Shown here piece by piece: positions 47,387 to 56,876 of a stretch of 64,000 nucleotides of DNA (within the stretch, counting starts at the first letter, position 1; each line of letters begins with the position of its first letter). This DNA is from Pseudoalteromonas sp. EB27. GTDB taxonomy: Bacteria > Pseudomonadota > Gammaproteobacteria > Enterobacterales > Alteromonadaceae. The notes below the pieces were generated by a model. The model had not been told where the DNA came from. It made no database searches and was given only the letters and a program-made list of their open reading frames with translations. A program made the translations under genes and the position numbers. The stretch spans positions 62,001 through 126,000 of the forward strand of contig NZ_MTQD01000002.1 of NCBI RefSeq assembly GCF_001974875.1, given 5' to 3'.

Positions 47387-48883
47387 CTATTGGGTGAAGG
47401 TTTTAAGCTTTTTAATACTCTGCACTAAAAATGGTATATCTAAACCTTGTTCAATAGAAAACCCCTCAGCGGCAGAGATATTTTTAAAGTTACCATCTGA
47501 ATCTATTAAGGTAATCCTATCTTTTTTATAGGCTATAACGACACCCTGAGAGTAGTTAACGCCCATATCATCTTTTTTCTTGTATAAATTAACGCCCAGC
47601 ATTGTTTGCTTGGCAATGGCTTTACAATTTAAATATTGGCCAACACTTGTGGCAATTAAATCGCTAGGTTGAATAAGTCCATCTACTTTAGAAATACGTT
47701 TGTCGGAGCTATATAAAGTTGATGTTGTTACTACTTCTTGCTTGTTATTGGCAAGACTAAAAGCAAAAACCTGGGTTTTATCATCTCGTACAACGGCATT
47801 ATCGCTACTTTTAATAACTCTAATTGCGCTAGAGCTGTGGGCTTGATCATTTATAAAACTAAGTTCTTCCACGCCCGTTACTTCAATGCTGCGGCGCTGA
47901 CTTTGCCAAGCAGGAAGAGTTTGCTCTCTTAAAATTGCTGCTTTATAAAAAGCTGGCAAACCATACACTAAGCTAAATAGCATATCGTCATGATTAGTTG
48001 GCTGTAAAAACTGCTCTGTTTTGTGCAAATTTTTACTATCGGCAACAAATTTAGCGAGTTGTTGCTGGGTTTCAAATACAAAAATATCTACATTGGCTTG
48101 TGTGTAGTCTTCACACTTATCAAGCGGGCTTGGCATTTGATAACTAATATTTTGGTTATTAATTTTTACGTTATGTGCCTGCTTATAGCTTTCTATATCA
48201 AGTAAGTCATTTTTAGCTAATAAACTTTTAGCGGTAGTAGGGTATGAAAGTGGTAATACATTATCTTGTTTCGTTACATCAAAGTTTAAATTTGCGTCAG
48301 CCCAGATATGAATGCTGTGGCTAAGTGAAAAACACACTATTAAAAATGAAATTGCGTAACGTGCAAATTTGTATTGTTTTAGGCGCTCAAGGTGTTGCCA
48401 TGTGTAATTACTCACAAGTAGCTGAAAGCCTAAAATAAGTAATACAATCCCACTGGCTAAAATGGTTGTTAAAGCAGGTGAACTGGTTAAACGATGCCAC
48501 AGTAGAGAAATAATCTCAGGTAAGGCAGATATACTTAGGTGATAACCCAAATTAACGTAAACATAAGCATCAAGGGTAAGCAGTGACGCGCCTAGTGTGG
48601 CTATTACAGCCGCCATGCCTCGTATATGTCGTGGGTAAGGGAATATTAAACTAAGCGGAAATACCGTCAGCACAAACGCTAAAAAGGCGATAAAACTAGT
48701 GTGGCTTAACCACGTTACTAGCATATAAGTAATGCCCATAAAGCTTGTTGGTGGCGAGTCGGCAAATAAGTAGCTTAAGCTAATAAATAGCGCCAAGCCA
48801 ATATTGGCAAAAGTAAACCAATGGCCCCAGCTTAATAGCTGACTCGCTTTTGATGAAAACTGATTGTGCTGCGATAAATTCAT
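47387..48883 (-). CDS. yejM: YejM-like DUF3413 membrane protein with shortened periplasmic domain
   Basis: A 498-residue inner-membrane protein. Five membrane helices make up residues ~15-190 (HWFTFANIGLALFISLSYLF to RYAISFLIVCFSLSHSIHIW) and match the DUF3413 part of YejM (PbgA/LapC), which controls lipopolysaccharide synthesis through LapB. YejM of E. coli has 586 residues and a sulfatase-like periplasmic domain. Here the linker (PLSYPTTAKSLLAKNDLLD) is conserved, but the following domain is about 90 residues shorter and barely recognisable: DIFVFETQQ stands where E. coli has LLITVDGLN, and the core NHDDMLFSLVYGLP remains. No frameshift is visible. Neighbours yejL and yejK confirm orthologous position. 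Confidence 0.8.
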   Translation of the reverse strand: MNLSQHNQFSSKASQLLSWGHWFTFANIGLALFISLSYLFADSPPTSFMGITYMLVTWLSHTSFIAFLAFVLTVFPLSLIFPYPRHIRGMAAVIATLGASLLTLDAYVYVNLGYHLSISALPEIISLLWHRLTSSPALTTILASGIVLLILGFQLLVSNYTWQHLERLKQYKFARYAISFLIVCFSLSHSIHIWADANLNFDVTKQDNVLPLSYPTTAKSLLAKNDLLDIESYKQAHNVKINNQNISYQMPSPLDKCEDYTQANVDIFVFETQQQLAKFVADSKNLHKTEQFLQPTNHDDMLFSLVYGLPAFYKAAILREQTLPAWQSQRRSIEVTGVEELSFINDQAHSSSAIRVIKSSDNAVVRDDKTQVFAFSLANNKQEVVTTSTLYSSDKRISKVDGLIQPSDLIATSVGQYLNCKAIAKQTMLGVNLYKKKDDMGVNYSQGVVIAYKKDRITLIDSDGNFKNISAAEGFSIEQGLDIPFLVQSIKKLKTFTQ

Positions 48884-48888
48884 AGAGT

Positions 48889-49101
48889 TTATTTAACCGA
48901 CTGTGATAGAGCTTTTGCAAAGTTCTCAGTTACGGCTTGTCTTTTCCCTGTTGGTACATGCTCTTTTAAGATATGCGTGATAGAATTTCCTAAGCACATA
49001 AGGCTTAAATCTACTGGCGCATTGTGTTTAGTTAGCACATCAATAAGCTGATCGACGATTTGTTCTACTTCTTCATTAGAGTATTTTGATAAGATTGGCA
49101 T
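48889..49101 (-). CDS. yejL: YejL (DUF1414) small protein
   Basis: A 70-residue cytoplasmic protein. ATG 49101 gives MPILSKYSNEEVEQIVDQLI, which aligns with the E. coli start MPQISRYSDEQVEQLL; the longer frame to 49170 would run into the divergent yejK start. The core APVDLSLMCLGN and the tail TENFAKALSQS are family features. The role is unknown. It lies five bases before the yejM-like gene. Confidence 0.88.
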   Translation of the reverse strand: MPILSKYSNEEVEQIVDQLIDVLTKHNAPVDLSLMCLGNSITHILKEHVPTGKRQAVTENFAKALSQSVK

Positions 49102-49163
49102 CAGTTGGTTCAATAAAATAGTTATATTCTCGTATTTTAACACTAGAGGCGTGAAAAACAAAG

Positions 49164-50180
49164 ATGACAACAGACGTTAAAAAATTAGTCGTTCATTATG
49201 TAGACAAAAAAGACGACGATACGCAAATTCACCTTCGAAATGATGAGATGGTAATTAACGATAAAGTAGCCGTTTTTATCGAACAATTACATCATGCATA
49301 TAATGGTAAACCTGGTAAAGGTTACTGTGCTTTCAGTGGTGATAAAAACAGTGTTGTAGCCTCTGCAATGCAAAGCTACCGTAACGATGAGCTAGGCTTT
49401 TGGCATATGACAGAGCAAGCTTCAACGGTTTTAAAAGAAGAACTTGATAAGTACGCTTTTAGTGAAACAGGTTATTTAGTATTTTGTCATTATCAGTATG
49501 TTGCTACCGATTACATGTTAATTGCGATGATTAACATTAAAGAGCATTACTCTATGACCTCAGAGCTTGATTTAGCGGCTTCTCGCCATTTAGACATATC
49601 TCGTATGCAACTCGCTGCTCGTATCGATTTAACAGCGTGGGATACGCAAGCAGAAGATAATCGTTATATTTCATTTATTAAAGGACGTGCGGGTCGTAAA
49701 GTTGCTGACTTTTTCTTAGACTTTTTAGGCTGTGAAGAAGGTATTGATTCAAAACAGCAAAGCCAAGTAATGCTTAGCGCAGTAGAGGATTATTTATCAG
49801 AGCAACAGTTTGATAAATCAGAAAAAGACGATTTACGTAAGCAAGTATTTGATTACTGTAATGATTGCGTAACCACAGGCGAAGATGCAAGTGTGAGCGA
49901 TCTATCTGCAACGCTTACAAAAGGCGATGACAGCCCGTTTGATAGTTTTTGCAAAGAGCAAAGCTATGACTTGGAAGAAACTTTCCCCGTTGATAAAAAA
50001 ACAGTAACCAGTATGGTTAAGTTTTCAGGCCTTGGCGGTGGAGTTAGTGTAAGCTTTGAACGTAAGCATTTAGGTGAGCGTGTTACCTATAACGAAGCAA
50101 CCGATACGTTAGTTATTAAAGGTATTCCGCCAAACTTAAAAGATCAGCTACAACGTTTTATGGAAAATGAAAGCGAGTAA
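49164..50180 (+). CDS. yejK: Nucleoid-associated protein YejK (NdpA)
   Basis: A 338-residue nucleoid-associated protein found with bulk DNA, close to the 335 of E. coli. The conserved segments include YISFIKGRAGRKVADFFLDFLGC and the C-terminal VKFSGLGGGVSVSFERKHLGERV. The gene is divergent from yejL-yejM with a short shared control region, as in E. coli. A hairpin terminator follows. Confidence 0.93.
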   Translation: MTTDVKKLVVHYVDKKDDDTQIHLRNDEMVINDKVAVFIEQLHHAYNGKPGKGYCAFSGDKNSVVASAMQSYRNDELGFWHMTEQASTVLKEELDKYAFSETGYLVFCHYQYVATDYMLIAMINIKEHYSMTSELDLAASRHLDISRMQLAARIDLTAWDTQAEDNRYISFIKGRAGRKVADFFLDFLGCEEGIDSKQQSQVMLSAVEDYLSEQQFDKSEKDDLRKQVFDYCNDCVTTGEDASVSDLSATLTKGDDSPFDSFCKEQSYDLEETFPVDKKTVTSMVKFSGLGGGVSVSFERKHLGERVTYNEATDTLVIKGIPPNLKDQLQRFMENESE

Positions 50181-50210
50181 ATTTAACAAGTTAAGTTAAA
50201 AAGCTGATTT

Positions 50211-50240
50211 AAAAGCGCGGTATTTATATCGCGCTTTTTT
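50211..50240 (+). terminator. Terminator after yejK
   Basis: AAAAGCGCG (50211-50219) pairs with CGCGCTTTT (50230-50238) around a ten-base loop, followed by further T. It is 30 bases past the yejK stop. Confidence 0.85.
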
Positions 50241-50319
50241 GTATCGGTATATAAATTCGTTGCATCGGAACAAAACCACTAAATGATTTATTTCACAAAG
50301 AGAAGTGAAAGAGGAGTAA

Positions 50320-50442
50320 ATGAGAAAACACAAGCCATGCTTTATTGGCAGGCTTAGCCTTTTTACTACCTCTAAAAGCGCAGAGCCTCTTAACCTCTTT
50401 GTACATAAATTACGTATTATGGGCGTGAAGCCATTTTTCTGA
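50320..50442 (+). CDS. Possible 40-residue small protein in the yejK-rne gap
   Basis: ATG 50320 follows GAGGAGTAA, a good ribosome site with short spacing. It opens a 40-codon frame starting MRKHKPCFIGRL and ending GVKPFF. It lies between two terminators. The peptide is basic with no membrane segment or motif, and I do not recognise it. It could be a real small protein, or a chance frame in the 334-base gap between yejK and rne. Confidence 0.25.
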   Translation: MRKHKPCFIGRLSLFTTSKSAEPLNLFVHKLRIMGVKPFF

Positions 50443-50462
50443 TTATTCAACTCATTAAAACA

Positions 50463-50499
50463 AAAAAGCCCCGCTATTTATTAAATAGCGGGGCTTTTT
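50463..50499 (-). terminator. Terminator after rne
   Basis: GCCCCGCTATTT (50468-50479) pairs with AAATAGCGGGGC (50483-50494) around ATT, flanked by A and T runs. It lies just past the rne stop at 50515 on the minus strand. Confidence 0.96.
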
Positions 50500-50514
50500 A
50501 ATAAGTGTTAGTTA

Positions 50515-53500
50515 CTAATCAACACTCATTGTTTTAGTCATAGCAGAACTTGCACGACCAGCAGGTTTGATAGAACCCGCACGTAAACCACTGTCTGGCA
50601 CTAGTTCACGTTTATCGTGAGCCATTGCAACAGATGTATGCTTTACTTCGCTATCAGCTACAGGAGTAGGCTGTGCCATTGGTGCACTTGCAGACCCTTG
50701 AGTTACCGATGTTTTAACATGCGGTGCTGATTTTTCTGCTTTTGCTGGAACTTCAGTTACTACTGGAGTTTCAACTTTAGCTTGCTCTTCAGTTACTACT
50801 GGCGTTTCAACTTTAGTCGGCTCTTCAGTTACTACCGGAGTTTCAACCTTAGCTGGTGCTTCAGTTACTACTGGCGCTTCAACTTTAGCTGGCTCTTCAG
50901 TTACTACTGGCGCTTCAACTTTAGTCGGCTCTTCAGTTACTACTGGCGCTTCAACTTTAGCTGGCTCTTCAGTTGCTACTGGAGTTTCAACTTTAGCTGG
51001 CTCTTCAGTTACTACTGGAGTTTCAACTTTAGCTGGCTCTTCAGTTACTACTGGAGTTTCAACTTTAGCTGGCTCTTCAGTTACTACTGGAGTTTCAACT
51101 TTAGCTGGCTCTTCAGTTGCTACTGGAGTTTCAACTTTAGCAGGCTCTTCTACAGCTTCAACTTTTGCTAAGTCTTCAACCGCGACGGCTTGTTCAATTT
51201 GCTGCGCTGCATCCACAGGTGTTTCTTCAGATTTAGCTTTAAGCTCTGCTTCATATTCTGCAGCAGCTTGATCAGCAACTGGAACAAATGCAGGGGCTTC
51301 GTCAGATTTAACTTCTGCTTCACCTTCAGGACGTCGACGACGTTGACCTGATGCACGAAGATGACGAGGAGAACGGCGTGAACGTGTACGTGTTTGCTCT
51401 TGCTCGTCTTCAGTAGTTGCTGTTTCATCGTTAGAATCAACAGTGTCAACTTTCTCTTCTTTAATGTGCGCTGTTTTTTCTGCCGGAGCTTGTGTTTGCT
51501 TTTCTGCAACAGGTGCTTGCTCTTGAACTTGTGGAGTGTCAGTCACTACCGCTTGTTCAGGTGTTTGCTCTGTTGAGTTAGCTTGCTCAGCGTTTTCATC
51601 TTGCAGACGTACTTTTTTACGTATGTTACGACGTTGACGGCGAACTTTAGGCTTTTGCTCTTTAGGCTCTGCAGCTTGAGCTGGCTTAGAATCAGTTTCT
51701 ACTTCTACTGCTGCTTTTGCAGGAGCTTCAGTTTTAACTTGATCTTTTTCTTCGCTTTTATGCTCTGGGCGCTTACGAGAGTTAGGGTTACGACGACGCT
51801 TATTACGGTTCTCGTTTCTCTCTTGAGTCTCGGTGCTTGCTGCTGGTGAGTCTGTTTTAACTTCCTCTTCAGCTGCAGGGCGCTCGTTGCGTGGTTTATT
51901 AGTGCGCGGGTTATTATTACGACGACGTTGATTGTTATTACGACGACGATTATCGTTACCACGACGAGCGTTATTACGCGCTTCTTGCTGCTCTTTTTCT
52001 ACAGCTTCTTTTTTATCTTCTTCAGATTCACTTGCAAATAACGACTTAAACCAATTACCAATAGCAGCTAGTAAGCCACCTTCAGTTTTAGTTTGTACAA
52101 CAGCCGCTGGTGCTACTGCTTTAGCTGGAGCTGATTGTGGAGCTGGAGTAGAAGGCATTACCACGCCTTTTAACATTGGCTCTTCACGTACTGGAGTACT
52201 TGGTGATTTTGACATCTCAAATACTTCAGGCTCTGGTGCAACAACTTGTCCGTAGCTTACTGTTTCAAGTGTTTCGTCTTTACGTAAACGCATAACTTCG
52301 TAATGTGGTGTTTCCATATGTTGATTTGGAATAATCACTACGTCACATTTGTGATGCTTTTCAATGCGGTGAACACTACGACGCTGCTCATTTAACAAAT
52401 AAGCGGCAACGGCAACAGGCACTTGTGCATTTACTTGTGCTGTGTTGTCTTTAATTGCTTCTTCTTCAATTAAACGAAGAATAGAAAGCGCAATTGATTC
52501 GTTTGAACGAATAGTACCTTGGCCACTACAACGTGGACATGGACCTTGGCTTGCTTCACCTAATGAAGGACGCAGACGCTGACGCGACATTTCAAGTAAA
52601 CCAAAGCGTGAAATTTTACCAATTTGAACACGAGCACGATCTGGGCGAGCAGCATCTTTTAAACGATTTTCTACTTCACGCTGATGGCGTGGAGGCGTCA
52701 TATCGATAAAGTCGATTACAATTAAACCGCCTAAGTCACGCAGACGTAATTGACGTGCAATCTCATCGGCCGCTTCTAAGTTAGTATTAAGTGCAGTCTC
52801 TTCAATATCGCCGCCTTTAGTTGCTTTAGACGAGTTGATATCGATAGATGTAAGTGCTTCAGTTGGGTCAATTACAATTGAACCACCAGAAGGAAGACGT
52901 ACTTCACGCTGGAACGCAGACTCAATTTGGCTTTCAATTTGGTAATGCGTAAATAAAGGAGTGTCGCCTTGATAAAGCTTAACACGGCTCATAAAGTCAG
53001 GACGAAAACGCTCAATGTGCGCTTTAGCTTCTTCAAAAACACGTGGTTTATCAATTAAAATTTCGCCAATATCGCGACGTAAATAATCGCGTATTGCGCG
53101 GAAAATCACGTTGCTTTCTTGGTGAATTAAAAACGGTGCTTTAGCACTATCAGCTGCTTGTTTAATTGCATCCCAATGTACTAATAATGCTTTTAAATCG
53201 TAGTTAAGTTCTTCAAATGACTTACCAACACCCGCTGTACGAACAATTAAGCCCATACCTTTAGGAAGTTCTAAACGACCTAATGCTTCTTTAAGTTCAG
53301 TACGCTCATCACCTTCAATACGACGAGAAATACCGCCAGCACGAGGATTGTTAGGCATAAGAACTAAATAGCTACCAGCAACACTGATAAAAGTAGTTAA
53401 CGCTGCGCCTTTTTGGCCGCGTTCTTCTTTATCAACTTGTACTATTACTTCTTGACCTTCTTTTATTACGTCGCGGATGTTTGGGCGACCATGAAAAGTG

Positions 53501-53745
53501 TAACCTGCAGGGAAGTAAGTACGTGCAATTTCTTTTAAAGGAAGGAAACCATGACGGTCAGCACCGTAATCAACAAATGCTGCTTCAAGAGATGGTTCAA
53601 TGCGAGTGATTTTGCCTTTATAAATATTGGCTTTTTTCTGTTCGTGACCTGGGCTTTCGATATCTAAATCATAAAGGCGCTGGCCATCAACCAGTGCTAC
53701 GCGCATTTCTTCTTGCTGCGTTGCATTGATTAGCATACGTTTCAT
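50515..53745 (-). CDS. rne: Ribonuclease E
   Basis: RNase E is the main mRNA-decay and rRNA/tRNA-processing endonuclease and the scaffold of the degradosome. The 1,076 residues begin with the S1 domain and 5' sensor. The DNase I-like domain has the metal ligands D302 (SIDIN) and D345 (VIDFID). The zinc-link is C403-PR-C406. After ~residue 510 the disordered scaffold half begins, with an amphipathic membrane-binding helix ([13 protein letters not shown], about residue 558), Arg-rich RNA-binding stretches ([12 protein letters not shown]), and a 12-residue repeat array at 871-1002. The C-terminus includes [20 protein letters not shown]. Autoregulation through its long leader is expected from E. 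coli. Confidence 0.97.
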   Translation of the reverse strand: MKRMLINATQQEEMRVALVDGQRLYDLDIESPGHEQKKANIYKGKITRIEPSLEAAFVDYGADRHGFLPLKEIARTYFPAGYTFHGRPNIRDVIKEGQEVIVQVDKEERGQKGAALTTFISVAGSYLVLMPNNPRAGGISRRIEGDERTELKEALGRLELPKGMGLIVRTAGVGKSFEELNYDLKALLVHWDAIKQAADSAKAPFLIHQESNVIFRAIRDYLRRDIGEILIDKPRVFEEAKAHIERFRPDFMSRVKLYQGDTPLFTHYQIESQIESAFQREVRLPSGGSIVIDPTEALTSIDINSSKATKGGDIEETALNTNLEAADEIARQLRLRDLGGLIVIDFIDMTPPRHQREVENRLKDAARPDRARVQIGKISRFGLLEMSRQRLRPSLGEASQGPCPRCSGQGTIRSNESIALSILRLIEEEAIKDNTAQVNAQVPVAVAAYLLNEQRRSVHRIEKHHKCDVVIIPNQHMETPHYEVMRLRKDETLETVSYGQVVAPEPEVFEMSKSPSTPVREEPMLKGVVMPSTPAPQSAPAKAVAPAAVVQTKTEGGLLAAIGNWFKSLFASESEEDKKEAVEKEQQEARNNARRGNDNRRRNNNQRRRNNNPRTNKPRNERPAAEEEVKTDSPAASTETQERNENRNKRRRNPNSRKRPEHKSEEKDQVKTEAPAKAAVEVETDSKPAQAAEPKEQKPKVRRQRRNIRKKVRLQDENAEQANSTEQTPEQAVVTDTPQVQEQAPVAEKQTQAPAEKTAHIKEEKVDTVDSNDETATTEDEQEQTRTRSRRSPRHLRASGQRRRRPEGEAEVKSDEAPAFVPVADQAAAEYEAELKAKSEETPVDAAQQIEQAVAVEDLAKVEAVEEPAKVETPVATEEPAKVETPVVTEEPAKVETPVVTEEPAKVETPVVTEEPAKVETPVATEEPAKVEAPVVTEEPTKVEAPVVTEEPAKVEAPVVTEAPAKVETPVVTEEPTKVETPVVTEEQAKVETPVVTEVPAKAEKSAPHVKTSVTQGSASAPMAQPTPVADSEVKHTSVAMAHDKRELVPDSGLRAGSIKPAGRASSAMTKTMSVD
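50740..51135 (-). repeat. Eleven tandem 36-base repeats within rne
   Basis: Eleven in-frame 36-base units encode variants of the dodecapeptide [12 protein letters not shown] at residues 871-1002 of RNase E. Variation is limited to T/A at position 3, V/A at 6, and the last positions (EEPTK, EAPAK, EEQAK, EVPAK). The region is disordered and acidic, with alternating Pro and Glu. The high base identity suggests recent expansion by slippage or unequal recombination. Confidence 0.97.
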
Positions 53746-54517
53746 ATTGTTACTCTACTTATTTATGTCGCTGACATGACGATGTTTTTCTCGCCTGTTC
53801 AGTTGTCCCTATTTTTAGAATGTGCAGCCTCACGACTGGGTCTTTAACGGAACGGCTCTGTTTCCCGTATGCAGTATTTTAAATGCTGGCAAACAATAGC
53901 GATTATTATCGCTATTAAATTCTTAATGGTGCTAAAACTGTCGGCTTTTCAGCTACGTTTACAAGTTTTACCCAGAAGTCGGCCTGTCATATTAATCTTA
54001 CTAAATATCATTCATATTAGGCGCGTAGGGCTCATTAAGTTGGTGAGCAATACATACTGATGTATCGCTAATATCCGTTTTAAGAGCAAAAATCGCTGCC
54101 GATGTTAATGAACGCTTATTTATTAGATTTTTTTAGTTCTAAATAAGCTGCTATACGGTACTACAATAATTGAGCTAGTGCTGAACGACGTTTTTTACGT
54201 CGTCACTATCAGACAAATTATCTGTTCATTGCTTTCTCTAGCACGTTAAAAATCGCTTCATGTTCAAACTTAACCAGCAATATATTACGCGCATTGCCGT
54301 TAATTGATCGCACGTGTTAACTGAGGAGGCATAAAAGCTTTGGAAAACTTAACTCGGATCTGTATGATCGGCTACCCAGAATGTGCATCACGAATGTTTT
54401 AATGTGTTAAAAAGCACCGTTGTTATTTGCAAATACTAAATATTTGCGCTGCTGATTATCCCACTATTATTACAGTGTTAGCAACTAAATTATTTTACTT
54501 AAATTAGTGATTAGGCA
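53746..54517. promoter_or_regulatory. Divergent control region of rne and rluC, with probable rne 5' leader
   Basis: This 772-base gap holds no convincing gene. On the rne side, the minus-strand RNA can form a hairpin at 53847-53868 (ACGGGAAAC with GTTCCGT), and the word CGTGAGGCTG (53825-53834) resembles the CGUGAGGUUG that I remember from the autoregulatory rne leader of E. coli. Further hairpins are AATAGCGAT / ATCGCTATT (53895-53916) and ACGACGT / ACGTCGT (54185-54203). The rluC promoter should lie near the right end. RNase E leader feedback is inferred, not shown. Confidence 0.45.
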
Positions 54518-55477
54518 ATGTCAGAAAAAAACGACTTACAAGTAACTTATGTCACGATCAACGAAGACCATTTAGGTCAGCGTATTGATAACTTTCTTAT
54601 TACCCATTTAAAAGGGGTGCCTAAAAGCGCTATTTATAAACTTTTGCGCAAAGGTGAGGTACGCGTTAATAAAAAGCGTATTAAGCCTGTATATAAACTG
54701 CAGCTTGACGATGTACTGCGTATTGCACCTATCAGAGTTGCTGAGCGTGAAGAGTTTGTACCATCAAAGTTAGACAAAGTAACTCGCCTAGAAAACGATA
54801 TTTTATTTGAAGATAAATACCTTATCGTCATAAATAAACCTTCAGGTATGGCTGTTCATGGTGGCAGTGGTTTAAGTTATGGTTTAATTGAAGCACTACG
54901 CGCACTTCGCCCAGAAGAGCGCAGCCTTGAGCTAGTTCATAGGCTTGACCGTGATACATCGGGTTGTTTACTTATAGCGAAGCGCCGTTCGGTGTTAACA
55001 GCATTGCATGAACAACTTCGTGAAAAAACAATGGAAAAAAATTACTGGGCACTTGTAGAAGGGCAGTGGGACTCTAAAACTAAAAACGTAACCGAAGGGC
55101 TACGTAAAAATACACTTAAGTCGGGCGAGCGCGTAGTACGTGTAGATAACACTGAGGGAAAACCTTCACATACTCGTTTTAAAGTACTTGAACGTTTTAA
55201 CGATTGCTCACTTGTACAAGCATCGCCTGTTACAGGGCGCACGCACCAAATTCGTGTGCATACGCAGTGTAAAGGTCACCCAATAGCATGCGATGATAAA
55301 TACGGCGATCAGGGTTTTGATGAATCTATGCGTAAAGTTGGTTTAAATCGATTATTTTTACACGCACACGATTTAACTTTCTATCACCCTAAAAACGAAA
55401 CAACCATGCGTATTGAAGCACCGCTAGATAAAACGCTTAAAAATACACTACTAAAACTACGAGATGCGAAACTGTGA
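54518..55477 (+). CDS. rluC: 23S rRNA pseudouridine synthase RluC
   Basis: RluC makes pseudouridines at positions 955, 2504 and 2580 of 23S rRNA. The 319 residues equal the E. coli length. An N-terminal S4 domain (RIDNFLITHLKGVPKSAIYKL) precedes the catalytic domain with HRLDRDTSGCLLIAK (catalytic Asp) and TGRTHQIRVH. The divergent position with rne is conserved. Its stop overlaps the next gene's GTG by three bases. Confidence 0.95.
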   Translation: MSEKNDLQVTYVTINEDHLGQRIDNFLITHLKGVPKSAIYKLLRKGEVRVNKKRIKPVYKLQLDDVLRIAPIRVAEREEFVPSKLDKVTRLENDILFEDKYLIVINKPSGMAVHGGSGLSYGLIEALRALRPEERSLELVHRLDRDTSGCLLIAKRRSVLTALHEQLREKTMEKNYWALVEGQWDSKTKNVTEGLRKNTLKSGERVVRVDNTEGKPSHTRFKVLERFNDCSLVQASPVTGRTHQIRVHTQCKGHPIACDDKYGDQGFDESMRKVGLNRLFLHAHDLTFYHPKNETTMRIEAPLDKTLKNTLLKLRDAKL

Positions 55478-56136
55478 TAAAAGTAGCCCCAATTAAAAAA
55501 TATAAGCTCGTCATTTTTGATTGGGACGGCACTGTTATGGATTCAGTGACTAAAATAGTTAACTGTATTCGTAGTAGCGCAGAGTCACTTAATATAGTGC
55601 CACCTAGTGATGAAGCCATTAAAAACATTATTGGTATGTCGCTTGAAAAAGCAATTGACGTTTTATTTCCTGATAATGTAGCGCAGCACCAAGCGTTAAT
55701 TTCAGGTTATAAATATCAATACAGTGTGGATACTACTCCCACGCCTGTATTTGCTAATGTTGTCGGCGTTTTAAATGCCTTAAAAGAGCAGGGCATTGTT
55801 TTAGCGGTTGCAACAGGTAAAGGTAGAGGTGGGTTAGAGCGTTTGCTTGATCAAAGCCAACTTAGACATTTTTTTAGTGCAACACGTACAAGCGATGAGG
55901 CACTGTCTAAACCGTCTCCAGATATGTTGTATCAATTGCTTGAAGAACTTGGCATAAGCGCTCAAGACGCTGTAATGATTGGTGACACTCAAATAGACAT
56001 GACCATGGCAAAAGCTGCTGGCATGGATAGAATTGGCGTAACAATGGGTGTACATAACGCACAGCAGCTAAATAAGCTTAGTCCTGTTGCAACAGTAGAT
56101 AATTATCTGCAGTTGCAACAGGTTCTGCTTGGCTAA
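55474..56136 (+). CDS. HAD-superfamily phosphatase (phosphoglycolate-phosphatase-like)
   Basis: A 220-residue cytoplasmic HAD hydrolase of the Gph-like subgroup. Motif I is FDWDGTVMDSV, motif II VATGKGRGG, motif III SKPSPDMLYQL and motif IV MIGDTQIDMTMAKAAG. The substrate is unknown; phosphoglycolate or nucleotides are possible. It starts at GTG inside the rluC stop (GTGA), so it is translationally coupled to rluC, as in several gammaproteobacteria. Confidence 0.85.
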   Translation: MIKVAPIKKYKLVIFDWDGTVMDSVTKIVNCIRSSAESLNIVPPSDEAIKNIIGMSLEKAIDVLFPDNVAQHQALISGYKYQYSVDTTPTPVFANVVGVLNALKEQGIVLAVATGKGRGGLERLLDQSQLRHFFSATRTSDEALSKPSPDMLYQLLEELGISAQDAVMIGDTQIDMTMAKAAGMDRIGVTMGVHNAQQLNKLSPVATVDNYLQLQQVLLG

Positions 56137-56145
56137 TTTACTTAA

Positions 56146-56745
56146 CTAAAACTTGTTTTGAGCAGTAAGCACATCAATACCAAACTCAGCCAGTAATTGG
56201 CTGAGTTTAATTAATGGTAATCCAATTAAGCTATTAGGATCGTCTCCGCTTAGTTTTTCAAATAAACAGATACCTAACCCTTCACTTTTAAAGCTGCCAG
56301 CACAGTTATAAGGCTGCTCAGCATCGCAATAAGCACTAATTTGTACATCACTGAGGATTTTAAAAGTAACATCAAAGGGTTCAACACAAGTTTTTTTAGA
56401 GCCAGTTACAATATCGTAAACACAAAGCCCAGTTAAAAATGTTACAGTATTACCGCTAAATAAATTTAGTTGTTTTACGGCATTTTGTTTATTATGTGGT
56501 TTACCTAAAATTTGATTATTAAACACAGCGACTTGGTCTGATCCAATAGCTAACCCTTTGTTAAAGTGTTTATTAGCCGCTGAGGCTTTTAATTCACTTA
56601 AACGCTTAACCAGTTCGGTAGGTGTTTCGCATTCAAGTGCTGATTCGTCAACGTCTGGTGAAAACGTATCAAATGGTAAATTAAATTTTTGTAATAAAGA
56701 CTGCCTAAAAGGCGAGCTTGACGCTAAAATGAGTGGATGCTTCAC
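56146..56745 (-). CDS. yceF: Maf/YceF-type nucleotide pyrophosphatase
   Basis: A 199-residue house-cleaning pyrophosphatase. The start LILASSSPFRQSLLQKFNLP and the core VDESALECETPTELVKRLSELKA, GSDQVAV and GSFKSEGLG are Maf features. The location opposite yceD-rpmF points to the YceF branch, which acts on 7-methyl-GTP, rather than the septum-linked Maf. It is divergent from yceD. Confidence 0.9.
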   Translation of the reverse strand: MKHPLILASSSPFRQSLLQKFNLPFDTFSPDVDESALECETPTELVKRLSELKASAANKHFNKGLAIGSDQVAVFNNQILGKPHNKQNAVKQLNLFSGNTVTFLTGLCVYDIVTGSKKTCVEPFDVTFKILSDVQISAYCDAEQPYNCAGSFKSEGLGICLFEKLSGDDPNSLIGLPLIKLSQLLAEFGIDVLTAQNKF

Positions 56746-56838
56746 GGACTGTTTTCCTACGATAATTCAGATTGAGTTAGGATAAATCAGATCCGAGAGT
56801 AAAACACGTTAAAAACCAAGTAAAAATGGTTTTTTACT

Positions 56839-56867
56839 TTGACTAACAAACTAACTATCTATATGAT
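56839..56867 (+). promoter_or_regulatory. Strong sigma-70-type promoter for yceD-rpmF
   Basis: TTGACT (56839-56844) and TATGAT (56862-56867) are spaced by exactly 17 bases. Transcription should start about seven bases after the -10 box, near 56873-56875, only 2-4 bases before the yceD ATG at 56877. Confidence 0.75.
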
Positions 56868-56876
56868 GCAGCCCCT

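Noticed and set aside
50196..50450. An 84-codon minus-strand frame in the yejK-rne gap
   Set aside because: It runs through the region of the yejK terminator and has no ribosome site; composition looks random.
50740..51135. Regularly spaced repeats as a CRISPR array
   Set aside because: The units are directly adjacent with no spacers and lie in frame within rne.
50782..51171. A repetitive plus-strand frame opposite the end of rne
   Set aside because: It is the antisense shadow of the RNase E repeat array; its Phe/Tyr/Trp/Ser repeats simply mirror the 36-base units.
53869..54060. A 63-codon frame in the rne-rluC gap
   Set aside because: No ribosome site, unusual composition, and it overlaps predicted leader hairpins on the other strand.
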